NCBI RefSeq assembly: GCF_002025665.1
Contig: NZ_CP018786.1
Coordinates: forward strand, 3,906,001 to 3,970,000
Direction: 5' to 3'
Length of the DNA: 64,000 bases
From: Chryseobacterium indologenes
GTDB taxonomy: Bacteria; Bacteroidota; Bacteroidia; Flavobacteriales; Weeksellaceae
Part shown: one piece after another, positions 8,253-16,027 of the stretch
Layout: each line of letters opens with the position of its first letter
Numbering within the stretch: the first letter of the stretch is position 1
Program-made: the position numbers and the translations under genes
The notes under the pieces: model-generated
The model's database searches: none
Seen by the model: only the letters and a program-made list of their open reading frames with translations
What the model was told of the DNA's origin: nothing

Positions 8253-8749
8253 ATGAAAACATGCTTCAATATACTTCTTATTGCGATAACTTTAATCTTT
8301 ATTAATTGTACCAATAATAAAAAAGATTCTGACACAATATTGAACTCGGAAAAAGAAAGTAATAATATTACAACTACAGAAAAGTTAAAATATAATAATA
8401 GTAAAATAAAAAAATTGATAGTAAAAAAGAATTAAGAAATGATGGTAATTTTAATCAAATGACTCTTTTAGTAGTAAATAACAATATTAGTGTTGAACAG
8501 TTAAAAGTTTACTGCTCAAATGTTAAATCTAATTATACAGACGGATATTTCCAAATTTTAGTATTTTTTAAAAAGTCTAACAGTATAGCATTCCCAAACA
8601 ACCCTCTAACTGGGCTTTACATGGAAGAAAAAGATTTGAAAAATATAAAAGCTATTTATACTATCAACAATATAAACGGATATAGCAAGTTAGATTACTA
8701 TGAAAAAAATAATTGGGAGAGTATAGCCCAAACTGTTGAAATCAATTAA
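8253..8749 (+). pseudogene. Lipoprotein gene split by a -1 frameshift at A7
   Basis: The first frame gives a lipoprotein signal (MKTCFNILLIAITLIFINC) and 60 residues to a stop at 8435. A second frame, open from 8405 and continuing to 8749, supplies the rest (its first ATG is only at 8459). The two join through a run of seven A at 8408-8414, which sits exactly as A-AAA-AAA in the zero frame: a slip of -1 there yields one 165-residue lipoprotein continuing ...SKIKKIDSKKELRND. Three explanations fit: a one-base deletion that killed the gene, a homopolymer sequencing error, or programmed -1 frameshifting. Product family unknown; the next gene, 14 bases on, is another lipoprotein with a similar Asn/Lys-rich N-terminus, so they are likely an operon. 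Confidence 0.7.
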
Positions 8750-8763
8750 TAAAATTTATTATA

Positions 8764-9315
8764 ATGAAAAAAATATTTTTAATTCTTTCTTTTTGTGTGT
8801 TTGTCAGCTGCAATAATAATAAAAAAACTGAAACAAAAGATTCCAAAACTGAGATACAATCAAAAACAACAGGATCAGATCTAGAACAGCTGAAAACTGA
8901 ATCGTCAAGACTAAGAGCTGGGGGTTCAATCAAAAGTGTTGAATTTGAAAATGGAAAAGCTACCATTTATTATGTAAAAAACTTTGCAGAATATAAGGAA
9001 TTAAATCCACAGTCTAACTTAACCAAGAATGACTTAAAAGAATATTGGTCAAGTGGAAATGCTATTCAGAAAGCTATGATTGAAGGATCTGTAAGATTAA
9101 TGAAAACTCTTAGCTTTATCAATGAAGTAGAAATTATACTTCCATTTGAAAACAATGTTTATAAAATTGATGTTAAAAAAGCTGAACTAGAAAAATTTAC
9201 AGGAAAAGATTTTTCAGAAATCACAAAAAAATGGACTGAAAGTTTCATTGATCCTTATGTCTATGATAGTAAGGGCAGAGAAAAATTTTTCAACAAATTT
9301 GGTACTCAAGAATAG
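8764..9315 (+). CDS. Hypothetical lipoprotein (183 aa)
   Basis: A lipoprotein signal peptide ends in VFVSC (Cys17), followed by an Asn/Lys/Thr-rich linker to about residue 40, so the protein should be anchored in the outer or inner membrane. The rest is a soluble alpha/beta domain with a regular hydrophobic pattern (SVEFENGKATIYYVKNF, then VEIILPFENNVYKIDVKKAE). No family recognised. It starts 14 bases after the frameshifted lipoprotein gene, with similar base composition, and may be its partner. Confidence 0.75.
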   Translation: MKKIFLILSFCVFVSCNNNKKTETKDSKTEIQSKTTGSDLEQLKTESSRLRAGGSIKSVEFENGKATIYYVKNFAEYKELNPQSNLTKNDLKEYWSSGNAIQKAMIEGSVRLMKTLSFINEVEIILPFENNVYKIDVKKAELEKFTGKDFSEITKKWTESFIDPYVYDSKGREKFFNKFGTQE

Positions 9316-9383
9316 TACTTTTATTTAAGTAAATCATACTTTAATTCTTATTTTTCTTAATACTTCAATAGATTTTCAAAAAC

Positions 9384-9417
9384 AACCCCGGCTGTTTCAA
9401 ATGAAACAGCCGGGGTT
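9384..9417. terminator. Strong bidirectional terminator
   Basis: Perfect 16-bp stem (9384-9399 with 9402-9417), G+C-rich in the middle. It serves leftward mdh and the rightward lipoprotein genes. Confidence 0.9.
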
Positions 9418-9456
9418 TATCTATTTTAATTCCTGCTTAAAAAAAGCGGGCTATTA

Positions 9457-10383
9457 TTAAAATTTAAGATCTCCATTCACCTCTCTAACTGCATTAGCAG
9501 CTTCAGCGAATTTCAATTGCTCTTCAGCAGTCAAAGTTACGTTTACAATTGATTCTACTCCGTTGGCTCCGATAATTGCTGGAACACCAAGGCAGATATC
9601 ATTTTGTCCGTATTCTCCTTCAAGCATTAAAGAACAAGGGATCATTTTCTTCTGGTCACATGCAATAGCCTGAACCATTACAGACACTGCTGCACCTGGA
9701 GCATACCAAGCTGAAGTTCCTAATAATTTCGTAAGTGTAGCTCCTCCTACTTTAGTTTCTTCGATGACATATTTTTGTTGTTCATCACTCAAGAACTCAG
9801 TTACAGGAACACCATTTCTTGTTGCTTTGCTCAATAATGGAAGCATACCTGTATCACTGTGAGCAGCGATTACCATACCGTCAACATCAGAAATTGGAGC
9901 TTCCAATGCTTCAGCCAATCTGTATTTGAATCTTGCAGAGTCTAATGCACCACCCATTCCGATGATTTTGTGCTTAGGAAGACCTGAAGTTTTGTGTACA
10001 AGGTAAGCCATAGTATCCATTGGGTTAGAAACTACGATGATGATTACTTCCGGAGAATGTTTTACTAAGTTTTCAGTAACTTCTTTCACGATACCAGCGT
10101 TGATACCGATCAATTCTTCTCTCGTCATTCCAGGTTTTCTTGGAATCCCTGAAGTGATTACTGCTACATGAGAACCTGCAGTTTTGCTGTAATCTCCTGT
10201 TGTACCCGTAATTTTTGTATCAAATCCGTTAAGAGATGCTGTCTGCATCAAATCCATTGCTTTTCCTTCAGCAAACCCTTCTTTAATGTCTACCAAAACT
10301 ACTTCTGAACAGAAGTTCTTCATTGCGATGTATTCTGCACAGCTTGCTCCTACAGCGCCTGCACCTACTACAGTTACTTTCAT
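9457..10383 (-). CDS. mdh: Malate dehydrogenase
   Basis: TCA-cycle enzyme that interconverts malate and oxaloacetate with NAD. 308 residues, the length of the LDH-like MDH group. Rossmann glycine motif GAGAVG (7-12), Asp32 after the second strand (VDIKEG), which favours NAD over NADP, substrate-binding Arg82 and Arg88 (PRKPGMTREE) and Arg151, and catalytic His175 (AAHSDTG). The gene has its own promoter (TTG-N20-TAAATTTG) and terminator. It works with the succinate dehydrogenase encoded at 17475-20825, although it is transcribed separately. Confidence 0.95.
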   Translation of the reverse strand: MKVTVVGAGAVGASCAEYIAMKNFCSEVVLVDIKEGFAEGKAMDLMQTASLNGFDTKITGTTGDYSKTAGSHVAVITSGIPRKPGMTREELIGINAGIVKEVTENLVKHSPEVIIIVVSNPMDTMAYLVHKTSGLPKHKIIGMGGALDSARFKYRLAEALEAPISDVDGMVIAAHSDTGMLPLLSKATRNGVPVTEFLSDEQQKYVIEETKVGGATLTKLLGTSAWYAPGAAVSVMVQAIACDQKKMIPCSLMLEGEYGQNDICLGVPAIIGANGVESIVNVTLTAEEQLKFAEAANAVREVNGDLKF

Positions 10384-10438
10384 ATTGTTACTTTTTAAAA
10401 ATTATTTTTTGTTAGTTAAGTTTAAATTTGAAACTCCC

Positions 10439-10469
10439 CAAATTTAACAATTCCTGAAAAATTGAGCAA
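10439..10469 (-). promoter_or_regulatory. Promoter of mdh
   Basis: On the minus strand TTG (10469-10467), a 20-base spacer and TAAATTTG (10446-10439) fully match the flavobacterial promoter layout. The -33 TTG lies inside the right arm of the heme oxygenase terminator hairpin. Confidence 0.8.
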
Positions 10470-10482
10470 TTTTTCAGGAATT
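10449..10482 (-). terminator. Hairpin terminator of heme oxygenase gene
   Basis: Perfect 16-bp inverted repeat (10449-10464 with 10467-10482), two-base loop, 20 bases after the heme oxygenase stop. It overlaps the mdh promoter. Confidence 0.75.
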
Positions 10483-10501
10483 TAATTAGAATTAAAATAA
10501 A

Positions 10502-11053
10502 TTAGTTGACGTTCAGTAAAAACGTATATAGTTTTTTTGCACCGGAAAGCACTTCATTATAGTTTTCTTCCGCGACTTCTGTATCCAGAACTTCTTTGAA
10601 ATTTTTCCACATTGGCCCCGTATTTTCCTGATAGCATCCGAAAAAATTGAAGGTAACCTCATCAAAACCCTCCGTTTTGGAAAGTTGCTTTGCAATTACA
10701 TTTCCACCAAGGGTAGAACCTTCAATGACATACATTGCTCCAAGGGCTTCATGCTCATTATTGAACTCCAAAGGATGAGAAACTTCCTGATCTTCCAGGG
10801 AAAGACTTTTCAGGTCTTTTTCAATAAGGGAAAGTTTCTTTCTTTCTTCAAGCTGAAGTTTTTCTGCATACTTATCAGAAAGGCTGCTGAATATTTTGTC
10901 TTCGCTGTGAAGAAGCATCAGGTAATTGGTATGAATGATTTTTTTATAATCTTCTAACGTGAAAGTTTTGTTGAAAATCTTTTCAGAATTAAAAAGTTTT
11001 TCTGCTGCATCGTGATAATCTGCTGTATTCTGTTTAAGATATTCTGATACCAT
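10502..11053 (-). CDS. Biliverdin-producing heme oxygenase
   Basis: 183-residue all-helical protein. It opens heme to biliverdin, iron and CO, supplying the chromophore of the phytochrome encoded just upstream. The proximal heme ligand fits His14 (TADYHDAAEKL), and the distal-helix block LGAMYVIEGSTLGG (104-117) is the conserved bacterial heme oxygenase signature. No signal peptide, so it is cytosolic. The start lies 21 bases after the phytochrome stop, an operon arrangement (bphP-bphO) known from several bacteria. The electron donor is not encoded nearby. Confidence 0.88.
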   Translation of the reverse strand: MVSEYLKQNTADYHDAAEKLFNSEKIFNKTFTLEDYKKIIHTNYLMLLHSEDKIFSSLSDKYAEKLQLEERKKLSLIEKDLKSLSLEDQEVSHPLEFNNEHEALGAMYVIEGSTLGGNVIAKQLSKTEGFDEVTFNFFGCYQENTGPMWKNFKEVLDTEVAEENYNEVLSGAKKLYTFLLNVN

Positions 11054-11074
11054 AAATAACGTTTTAAAAGTTTC

Positions 11075-13273
11075 TCAAATATAAGGCTTTTTGAACGTTA
11101 AAATAAAGGAAGTCCCTTCACTGTTGCTTTCAAAATCCACATTTCCACCCAATCTCTTCATGATGCGGTGTACAATAGACAACCCCACTCCATTTCCTTT
11201 AAACTTTTTAGCATTATCCATCCGGTTAAAGATTTTAAACATCTTATGTTTCTCCTCGGCAGGAATACCAATACCGTTGTCTGAAATTCTGTAAATAATG
11301 GTCTGCCCGTCATCTGATCCTTCAATTTCCACTTTCGGAAGATCTTTATGAGAGGAATATTTCACAGCATTGTTGATGATATTCAAAAATACTTGGTGAA
11401 GCATGGTTTTATCAGCCAATACATCCGGGCATTCTTTAATGATAACTTCACTGTTCGGACTGCCATAGGTCATCTTAGCGTTTTCGGAAATTTTCTCAAT
11501 TGTATGAGCTGTTTTCAGGCTTTCAAGCTGGATTTCACTATGCTTGGCTCGACTCAATTGGAGTACATCGTGCATCATTTCCGCCATATTGTCGATTTCC
11601 TCAATAATTGAATTGATCTTGGTTTTACTTTTTTCAGCATCAGCTGTAAGATTTCCCAAAAGCATCTGAGCATTCAGCTTCATTACAGTCAGTGGTGTTC
11701 CCAGGTCATGGGAGATGGTGTAAGAAAAACTGTCAAGTTCTTCATTTACTTTTTTAAGCTCATCATTAAGCCTTTTGATGGCATTATAATTTTTATGGGA
11801 AGTTTCTAAGATCAAATCCCTTACAGCCTGCACTGCACTTATATTTCTGGAATTCCATCTTTTAGAATACCCTTTAATATTTTCTGTAAAAATACGGAAT
11901 GAAGTTCTCGGTGATATCATGTGTTTTTCCTCTCCATTCTGAGAAAACACCTCTACTTTTTTCTCGGGATTTCCAGCCCAGTTGATATGTTCATCAAACT
12001 CTTTTCTGAACCAGATCAGCATTTCATTTTTATCTCTTTCAATAAAATAGATTGCAATTCCTGCCGCATTTTCCGTCAATTCAAGTTCTTTACCGTGATC
12101 TTTAAGGAAGCTTCTGCTTACATAGATTCGCTCATCAGTATTCCCAAGAGCCCATCCTGCAATTCTTCCTACTGTTTCAACATCAGGTGTACTGCCGTCT
12201 GTAATTATATTTTCATCCGAAACAATGGCAAGTCCGTCTGCTTCCGGTAAATTTCTGATCTCTTTTTTACATTCAATAAGAGAATCAAAGAGATGATTAT
12301 GTTTTAAAAATTCCGTTTTCAGTTGAGATGTTTTCTCATTCAGTTCCAAACGGTAATTCAGTTCGCTTTTTGATTTAAAAGATGAATAGGCATTGGCAGC
12401 AAGTGTTGTAAAAATTCCGGCCTGTACTCTGTCTTCAAGATCAATATGTTTGGGTTCTACATTCTGGCAGGTAACCAATCCCCAAAGATGGTCATCAATA
12501 ATAATGGAAACGCTGAAACTTGAAGCTGCTCCAGAATTTTTAAGATATTGTCCGTGAACCGGTGACATCCCTCTTGATGCTGAAAAAGTAAGATCAATAC
12601 TCTCTGCTTTTTTGCTTAAAATAGGAACCGTATCCGCGTATACATTACTGAAAATTCTTTTTCTTTTTTTAAGATAAAGATCCCTTGCCTGCTTTGGAAT
12701 ATCAGACTCCGGGTAATGAAGCCCAAGGAAACTTTCCATGTTTTCATTCTTCTTTTCGGCAATTACTTTTCCGGAACCGTCCATCATGAATTTATAGACC
12801 ATCATCCTATCATAGTTGATCACCTTTGAAAGCGTTTCCAGAAGATGATTCCAGAGTTCCTTTTCATTATCGATGATGTAAAAATTATCATATTTATTGG
12901 AAATTCGTTTACTAGGATTAATGATCACTTCTTCGAACTCCAGAAAGATATAAAGCTCACTTCTGAAAACAGAAAAATGATACTCTTTATCGTTGATAAA
13001 AATCTTATCGAAATAGGTTTCATTTTTACGTCTGGTAAACTTGTCCAGTGAAGTATAGATTTCTGAATCAATAATGTTCTGAAAACTTTCAGGAAAGTCG
13101 GTAATCTTTCTTCCGAATAGCTCTTCTGAACTTCCGACTTTAAATAAATCCGCAATATTCCTGCTAAAAAAAGTAATGGTATGGGACTCTGCATCAATGC
13201 CAATCAAATAACCAAAACTCTGAATAGAACCCGGAATATGGATAGGTTCTTCATGGCACTCTATAAAATTCAT
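11075..13273 (-). CDS. bphP: Bacteriophytochrome sensor histidine kinase
   Basis: Red/far-red light sensor. 732 residues from the ATG at 13273; an upstream TTG (13297) lies within the -7 box and is rejected. Order: PAS with biliverdin-binding Cys6 (ECHEEPIHIPGSIQSFG), GAF (about 125-295) with YPESDIPKQAR (Asp191) and SPVHGQYL (His240), PHY (about 320-480) with WFRKE and PRTSF (455-459), then HisKA with His522 (FSYTISHDLGTP) and HATPase (NNAVKYS, DNGIGIP, GNGVGLSIV). The GAF residue that matches His290 of the Deinococcus protein is Gln270 (LVTCQN), which may alter D-ring hydrogen bonding and photochemistry. No response regulator lies beside it. Heme oxygenase follows in the same operon. Confidence 0.93.
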   Translation of the reverse strand: MNFIECHEEPIHIPGSIQSFGYLIGIDAESHTITFFSRNIADLFKVGSSEELFGRKITDFPESFQNIIDSEIYTSLDKFTRRKNETYFDKIFINDKEYHFSVFRSELYIFLEFEEVIINPSKRISNKYDNFYIIDNEKELWNHLLETLSKVINYDRMMVYKFMMDGSGKVIAEKKNENMESFLGLHYPESDIPKQARDLYLKKRKRIFSNVYADTVPILSKKAESIDLTFSASRGMSPVHGQYLKNSGAASSFSVSIIIDDHLWGLVTCQNVEPKHIDLEDRVQAGIFTTLAANAYSSFKSKSELNYRLELNEKTSQLKTEFLKHNHLFDSLIECKKEIRNLPEADGLAIVSDENIITDGSTPDVETVGRIAGWALGNTDERIYVSRSFLKDHGKELELTENAAGIAIYFIERDKNEMLIWFRKEFDEHINWAGNPEKKVEVFSQNGEEKHMISPRTSFRIFTENIKGYSKRWNSRNISAVQAVRDLILETSHKNYNAIKRLNDELKKVNEELDSFSYTISHDLGTPLTVMKLNAQMLLGNLTADAEKSKTKINSIIEEIDNMAEMMHDVLQLSRAKHSEIQLESLKTAHTIEKISENAKMTYGSPNSEVIIKECPDVLADKTMLHQVFLNIINNAVKYSSHKDLPKVEIEGSDDGQTIIYRISDNGIGIPAEEKHKMFKIFNRMDNAKKFKGNGVGLSIVHRIMKRLGGNVDFESNSEGTSFILTFKKPYI

Positions 13274-13294
13274 ATATCTCTTCAGTCTATCTAT

Positions 13295-13302
13295 CAAATA
13301 TA
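13295..13302 (-). promoter_or_regulatory. -7 box of the bphP operon
   Basis: TATATTTG on the minus strand, a full TAnnTTTG match 22 bases before the ATG at 13273. It decides that start, since the longer frame would begin inside it. Confidence 0.65.
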
Positions 13303-13653
13303 CTGTTTTTTCAAACAGCTTTCTTCTTTGTGGTATCTAATTTTAAAGCCTGCTCCACCAAGTATTTATGGGAGATTTCCAGCAAAAAAAGAATCAAAAA
13401 CACATTAAAATATTCTTTATTTTTTCCCCTTTTTCATGTCAAATATCTAAAATATACGAAAAAAAATCCAATAATCAAGTTACGCACTCTTTAATCATGA
13501 TTCATAACATGGATTACACATTATTAACCTTAATAATTGTTTTATTTAAACAAATTTCGCTAAATTTATATCACCAAATAATGAATATGATAAAAATTCA
13601 TTGAATTATTCTCAATGAATTCTATATAAAATTTAAATTCAAATAATACTATT
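13298..13653. promoter_or_regulatory. Divergent intergenic region with inverted repeat
   Basis: AT-rich spacer between bphP (leftward) and the Ntn hydrolase (rightward). An inverted repeat with 10-bp arms, AATTCATTGA (13595-13604) and TCAATGAATT (13612-13621), sits 33 bases before the hydrolase ATG and could be an operator or a 5' UTR hairpin. A smaller dyad, AATCATGATT, lies near 13493. I see no convincing gene here. Confidence 0.5.
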
Positions 13654-14703
13654 ATGAAAAAGTTCCCATTAATTTTATTTTCTCTGGTCCTCTCTATAGG
13701 ATTATGGAATCCTTCAGAAGCCTGTACAAGGGTGGTTTACAAAGGTCCCCAGAATACTGTTATTACAGCTCGTTCTATGGACTGGCGTGATGAAATCCCG
13801 GCCAATTTATGGGTTTTACCAAAAGGTATAGACCGTAACGGGCAGGTAGGTTCTAAATCAGTAAAATGGACTGCCAAATACGGAAGCCTCGTCAGTACAT
13901 CATGGGATATTGCATCATCAGACGGAATGAACGAAAAAGGATTGGTTGCTAATCTGCTTTGGCTGGGAGAATCCCAATACCCAAAATTCGATGGAAAAGG
14001 AAGTAAAAAAGGGATTGCCATCTCATTATGGGCACAATATTATCTTGATAATTTCGCCACCGTAAAAGAAGCTGTAGAACATTCACAAAAAGAACCGTTC
14101 GTGATTGTAAGTGATTATATTCCGGGAACAGAGAGATTTACTACCGTTCACCTTTCCATTTCCGATGCTTCAGGAGACAGCGCTGTCTTTGAATACATCA
14201 ATGGAAAACTAGTGATCCATCACGATCCTTCTTACACGGTAATGACCAACTCTCCTATTTTTGAGGAACAGCTCGCTCTTAACAATTACTGGAAAGGGAT
14301 TCCAGGAACAGTTATGCTTCCGGGAACCAACCGTGCTGCAGACCGCTTTGTGAGAGCTTCATACTACATCAATGCAATTCCGCAGACCGCAGATACCCGC
14401 ACAGCAGTAGCCAGTGTTTTCAGCGTAATCAGAAACTGTTCTGTTCCTTACGGAATCACTTCTGCAACAGAACCTAATATTTCTTCTACAAGATGGCGTT
14501 CTGTTTCTGATCAGAAAAACCTCGTGTATTATTTTGAAACGGTTTTTACTCCCAATACTTTTTGGGTAGATCTTAAAGATTTTGATCTGAGTTCTAAAGG
14601 AAAAGTGATGAAACTGGATCTTAGCGATAACCGCACTTATAACGGAAAATCCAATGCAGAGTTTAAAGAATCTGCACCGTTCACATTCTTAGGATTAAAA
14701 TAG
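13654..14703 (+). CDS. Secreted choloylglycine hydrolase-type Ntn hydrolase
   Basis: 349 residues, linear amide C-N hydrolase family (penicillin V acylase / bile salt hydrolase). The signal peptide ends at Ala23, so signal peptidase cleavage would expose Cys24 (EA-CTRVVYKG), the N-terminal nucleophile required by Ntn hydrolases. Family-like residues follow: Arg and Asp in TARSMDWRDE, Asn in GMNEKGLVANLLWL, and the conserved Asn and Arg near MTNSPIFEEQL and GTNRAADRF. Substrates in the family include bile salts, penicillin V and N-acyl-homoserine lactones; none can be chosen here. The enzyme should be periplasmic. It is separated by 139 bases and a promoter-like site from the porin operon. Confidence 0.88.
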   Translation: MKKFPLILFSLVLSIGLWNPSEACTRVVYKGPQNTVITARSMDWRDEIPANLWVLPKGIDRNGQVGSKSVKWTAKYGSLVSTSWDIASSDGMNEKGLVANLLWLGESQYPKFDGKGSKKGIAISLWAQYYLDNFATVKEAVEHSQKEPFVIVSDYIPGTERFTTVHLSISDASGDSAVFEYINGKLVIHHDPSYTVMTNSPIFEEQLALNNYWKGIPGTVMLPGTNRAADRFVRASYYINAIPQTADTRTAVASVFSVIRNCSVPYGITSATEPNISSTRWRSVSDQKNLVYYFETVFTPNTFWVDLKDFDLSSKGKVMKLDLSDNRTYNGKSNAEFKESAPFTFLGLK

Positions 14704-14788
14704 ATATTTCGCCACAAAAAATGCTCACGCTTAGTAAACAATGCTCTAAGTATGCCCCATTATGATTTTATGAAATACTAAAAACGAG

Positions 14789-14819
14789 TTGGATAAGCAG
14801 TTGTGGTAAAATAGATTTC
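14789..14819 (+). promoter_or_regulatory. Candidate promoter of porin-DASS-sdh operon
   Basis: TTG (14789-14791), 20-base spacer, TAGATTTC (14812-14819): one mismatch to TAnnTTTG. The porin ATG is 24 bases further. Confidence 0.6.
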
Positions 14820-14842
14820 ACAATAAAAAAACAAAAATAGAT

Positions 14843-16009
14843 ATGGCCTTTTTTTCGATTAAAAAGAAAAGCCTGATCCTGTGCATGCTTGCCTGTGGGT
14901 TATCAGCTTATGCGCAAAATCAGGATTCTCTGAAAACCACAGCTCCTCCAAAGGAAGAAGACAATGTAAAATATCCGCAGCTGCAGATCAAAGGCCTTTT
15001 TCAGGCACGTTATCTTGTAGGAATGAGTAAAGATGTTGATGTAAACGGGCTTCATCATACCGATGGCTCCGGAACTGATAATAATTTCATGCTCAAATAC
15101 ATGAGGGTTCAGGTTCGGGCACAGATCAGTAAACGTACGGAAGTTGTTGTCTTGGCTAACCTTGCCGATTTTAAAAATGACCCAAAAAGCAGAGTTCTTG
15201 AAAACGCTTATCTGAAGTATACCTTCAATCCTAAATTAGCCATTACTGTAGGACAGTTCAGACCTTGGTTCGGTATTGAAGAGACCTATCCCATTGATAT
15301 TATCAAATCTCTAGACTGGTCCAATCAATATACGGAATTTGGGAAACTGGGCTGGACAAGTTTCCAGATCGGAATGTCTGCCACAGGACAGCTTCAACTC
15401 GGGGAAATTCCCTTCCAATATGCTGTTTCAGTAGTCAACGGAAATGGAAAGAATCAGATTAATGATAATGACAACGGAAAACAATATTCTACCCGTCTGG
15501 TTTTCGGATTATCTAAAAAATACCATTTCAATGTAGGACTGAATGGAGGTACCGGAGAAGTTTTCAGCAAAAAAGTATATGCGCTGGGTGTAGATCTGAG
15601 TTCATTGATCGAGTTTGATTCAAAATGGAGTCTTGACATGCAGCTGGAAGCCAAACAGGCAACTAACCACGTTCTGTACAACTCCATTGCACCGGAATTA
15701 CGTCCTGAAAATCCCGATCAGTATTTGGTACGAGGAGCCTACTTCCTGCCGAATCTGAGATACGAGATCAACCACAAAAATCTCAGCGCCTTCGAATTGT
15801 CATGCCGTTACGAATATCTTGACACCAATTTCAGAATGGCTTCTAACCCAAGACAAACCATTACCCCAATGTTCGGATTGGAATTCCTGAAAAATTATGG
15901 AGCAAGAATTCAGCTGGGAGTGCAATTTGACCGCTACAAATATCAGGTGGAAAACACCTCACAATACAACAACAATCTATTTATAGTGCAAGTTCAGAGT
16001 AGATTTTAA
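14843..16009 (+). CDS. Outer-membrane porin (phosphate-selective porin O/P-like)
   Basis: 388 residues with a signal peptide ending near residue 24 (AYAQ). The rest is a run of amphipathic beta strands typical of an OprO/OprP-like barrel, with VRAQISKRTEVVVLANLADF, GQFRPWFGIEE and a final strand ending in Phe (VQVQSRF), the classic outer-membrane insertion signal. Family members pass anions. Being first in an operon with a dicarboxylate carrier and succinate dehydrogenase suggests that here it brings in organic acids rather than phosphate; this is inference from context. Confidence 0.82.
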   Translation: MAFFSIKKKSLILCMLACGLSAYAQNQDSLKTTAPPKEEDNVKYPQLQIKGLFQARYLVGMSKDVDVNGLHHTDGSGTDNNFMLKYMRVQVRAQISKRTEVVVLANLADFKNDPKSRVLENAYLKYTFNPKLAITVGQFRPWFGIEETYPIDIIKSLDWSNQYTEFGKLGWTSFQIGMSATGQLQLGEIPFQYAVSVVNGNGKNQINDNDNGKQYSTRLVFGLSKKYHFNVGLNGGTGEVFSKKVYALGVDLSSLIEFDSKWSLDMQLEAKQATNHVLYNSIAPELRPENPDQYLVRGAYFLPNLRYEINHKNLSAFELSCRYEYLDTNFRMASNPRQTITPMFGLEFLKNYGARIQLGVQFDRYKYQVENTSQYNNNLFIVQVQSRF

Positions 16010-16027
16010 GATTAAATAGTTAGTATC

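Noticed and set aside
13274..13297. TTG start for the bacteriophytochrome
   Set aside because: It lies in a full TAnnTTTG -7 box, so transcription would start downstream of it.
13368..13604. 78-codon frame between bphP and the Ntn hydrolase
   Set aside because: AT-rich, low-complexity translation with no start context; it covers probable regulatory DNA.
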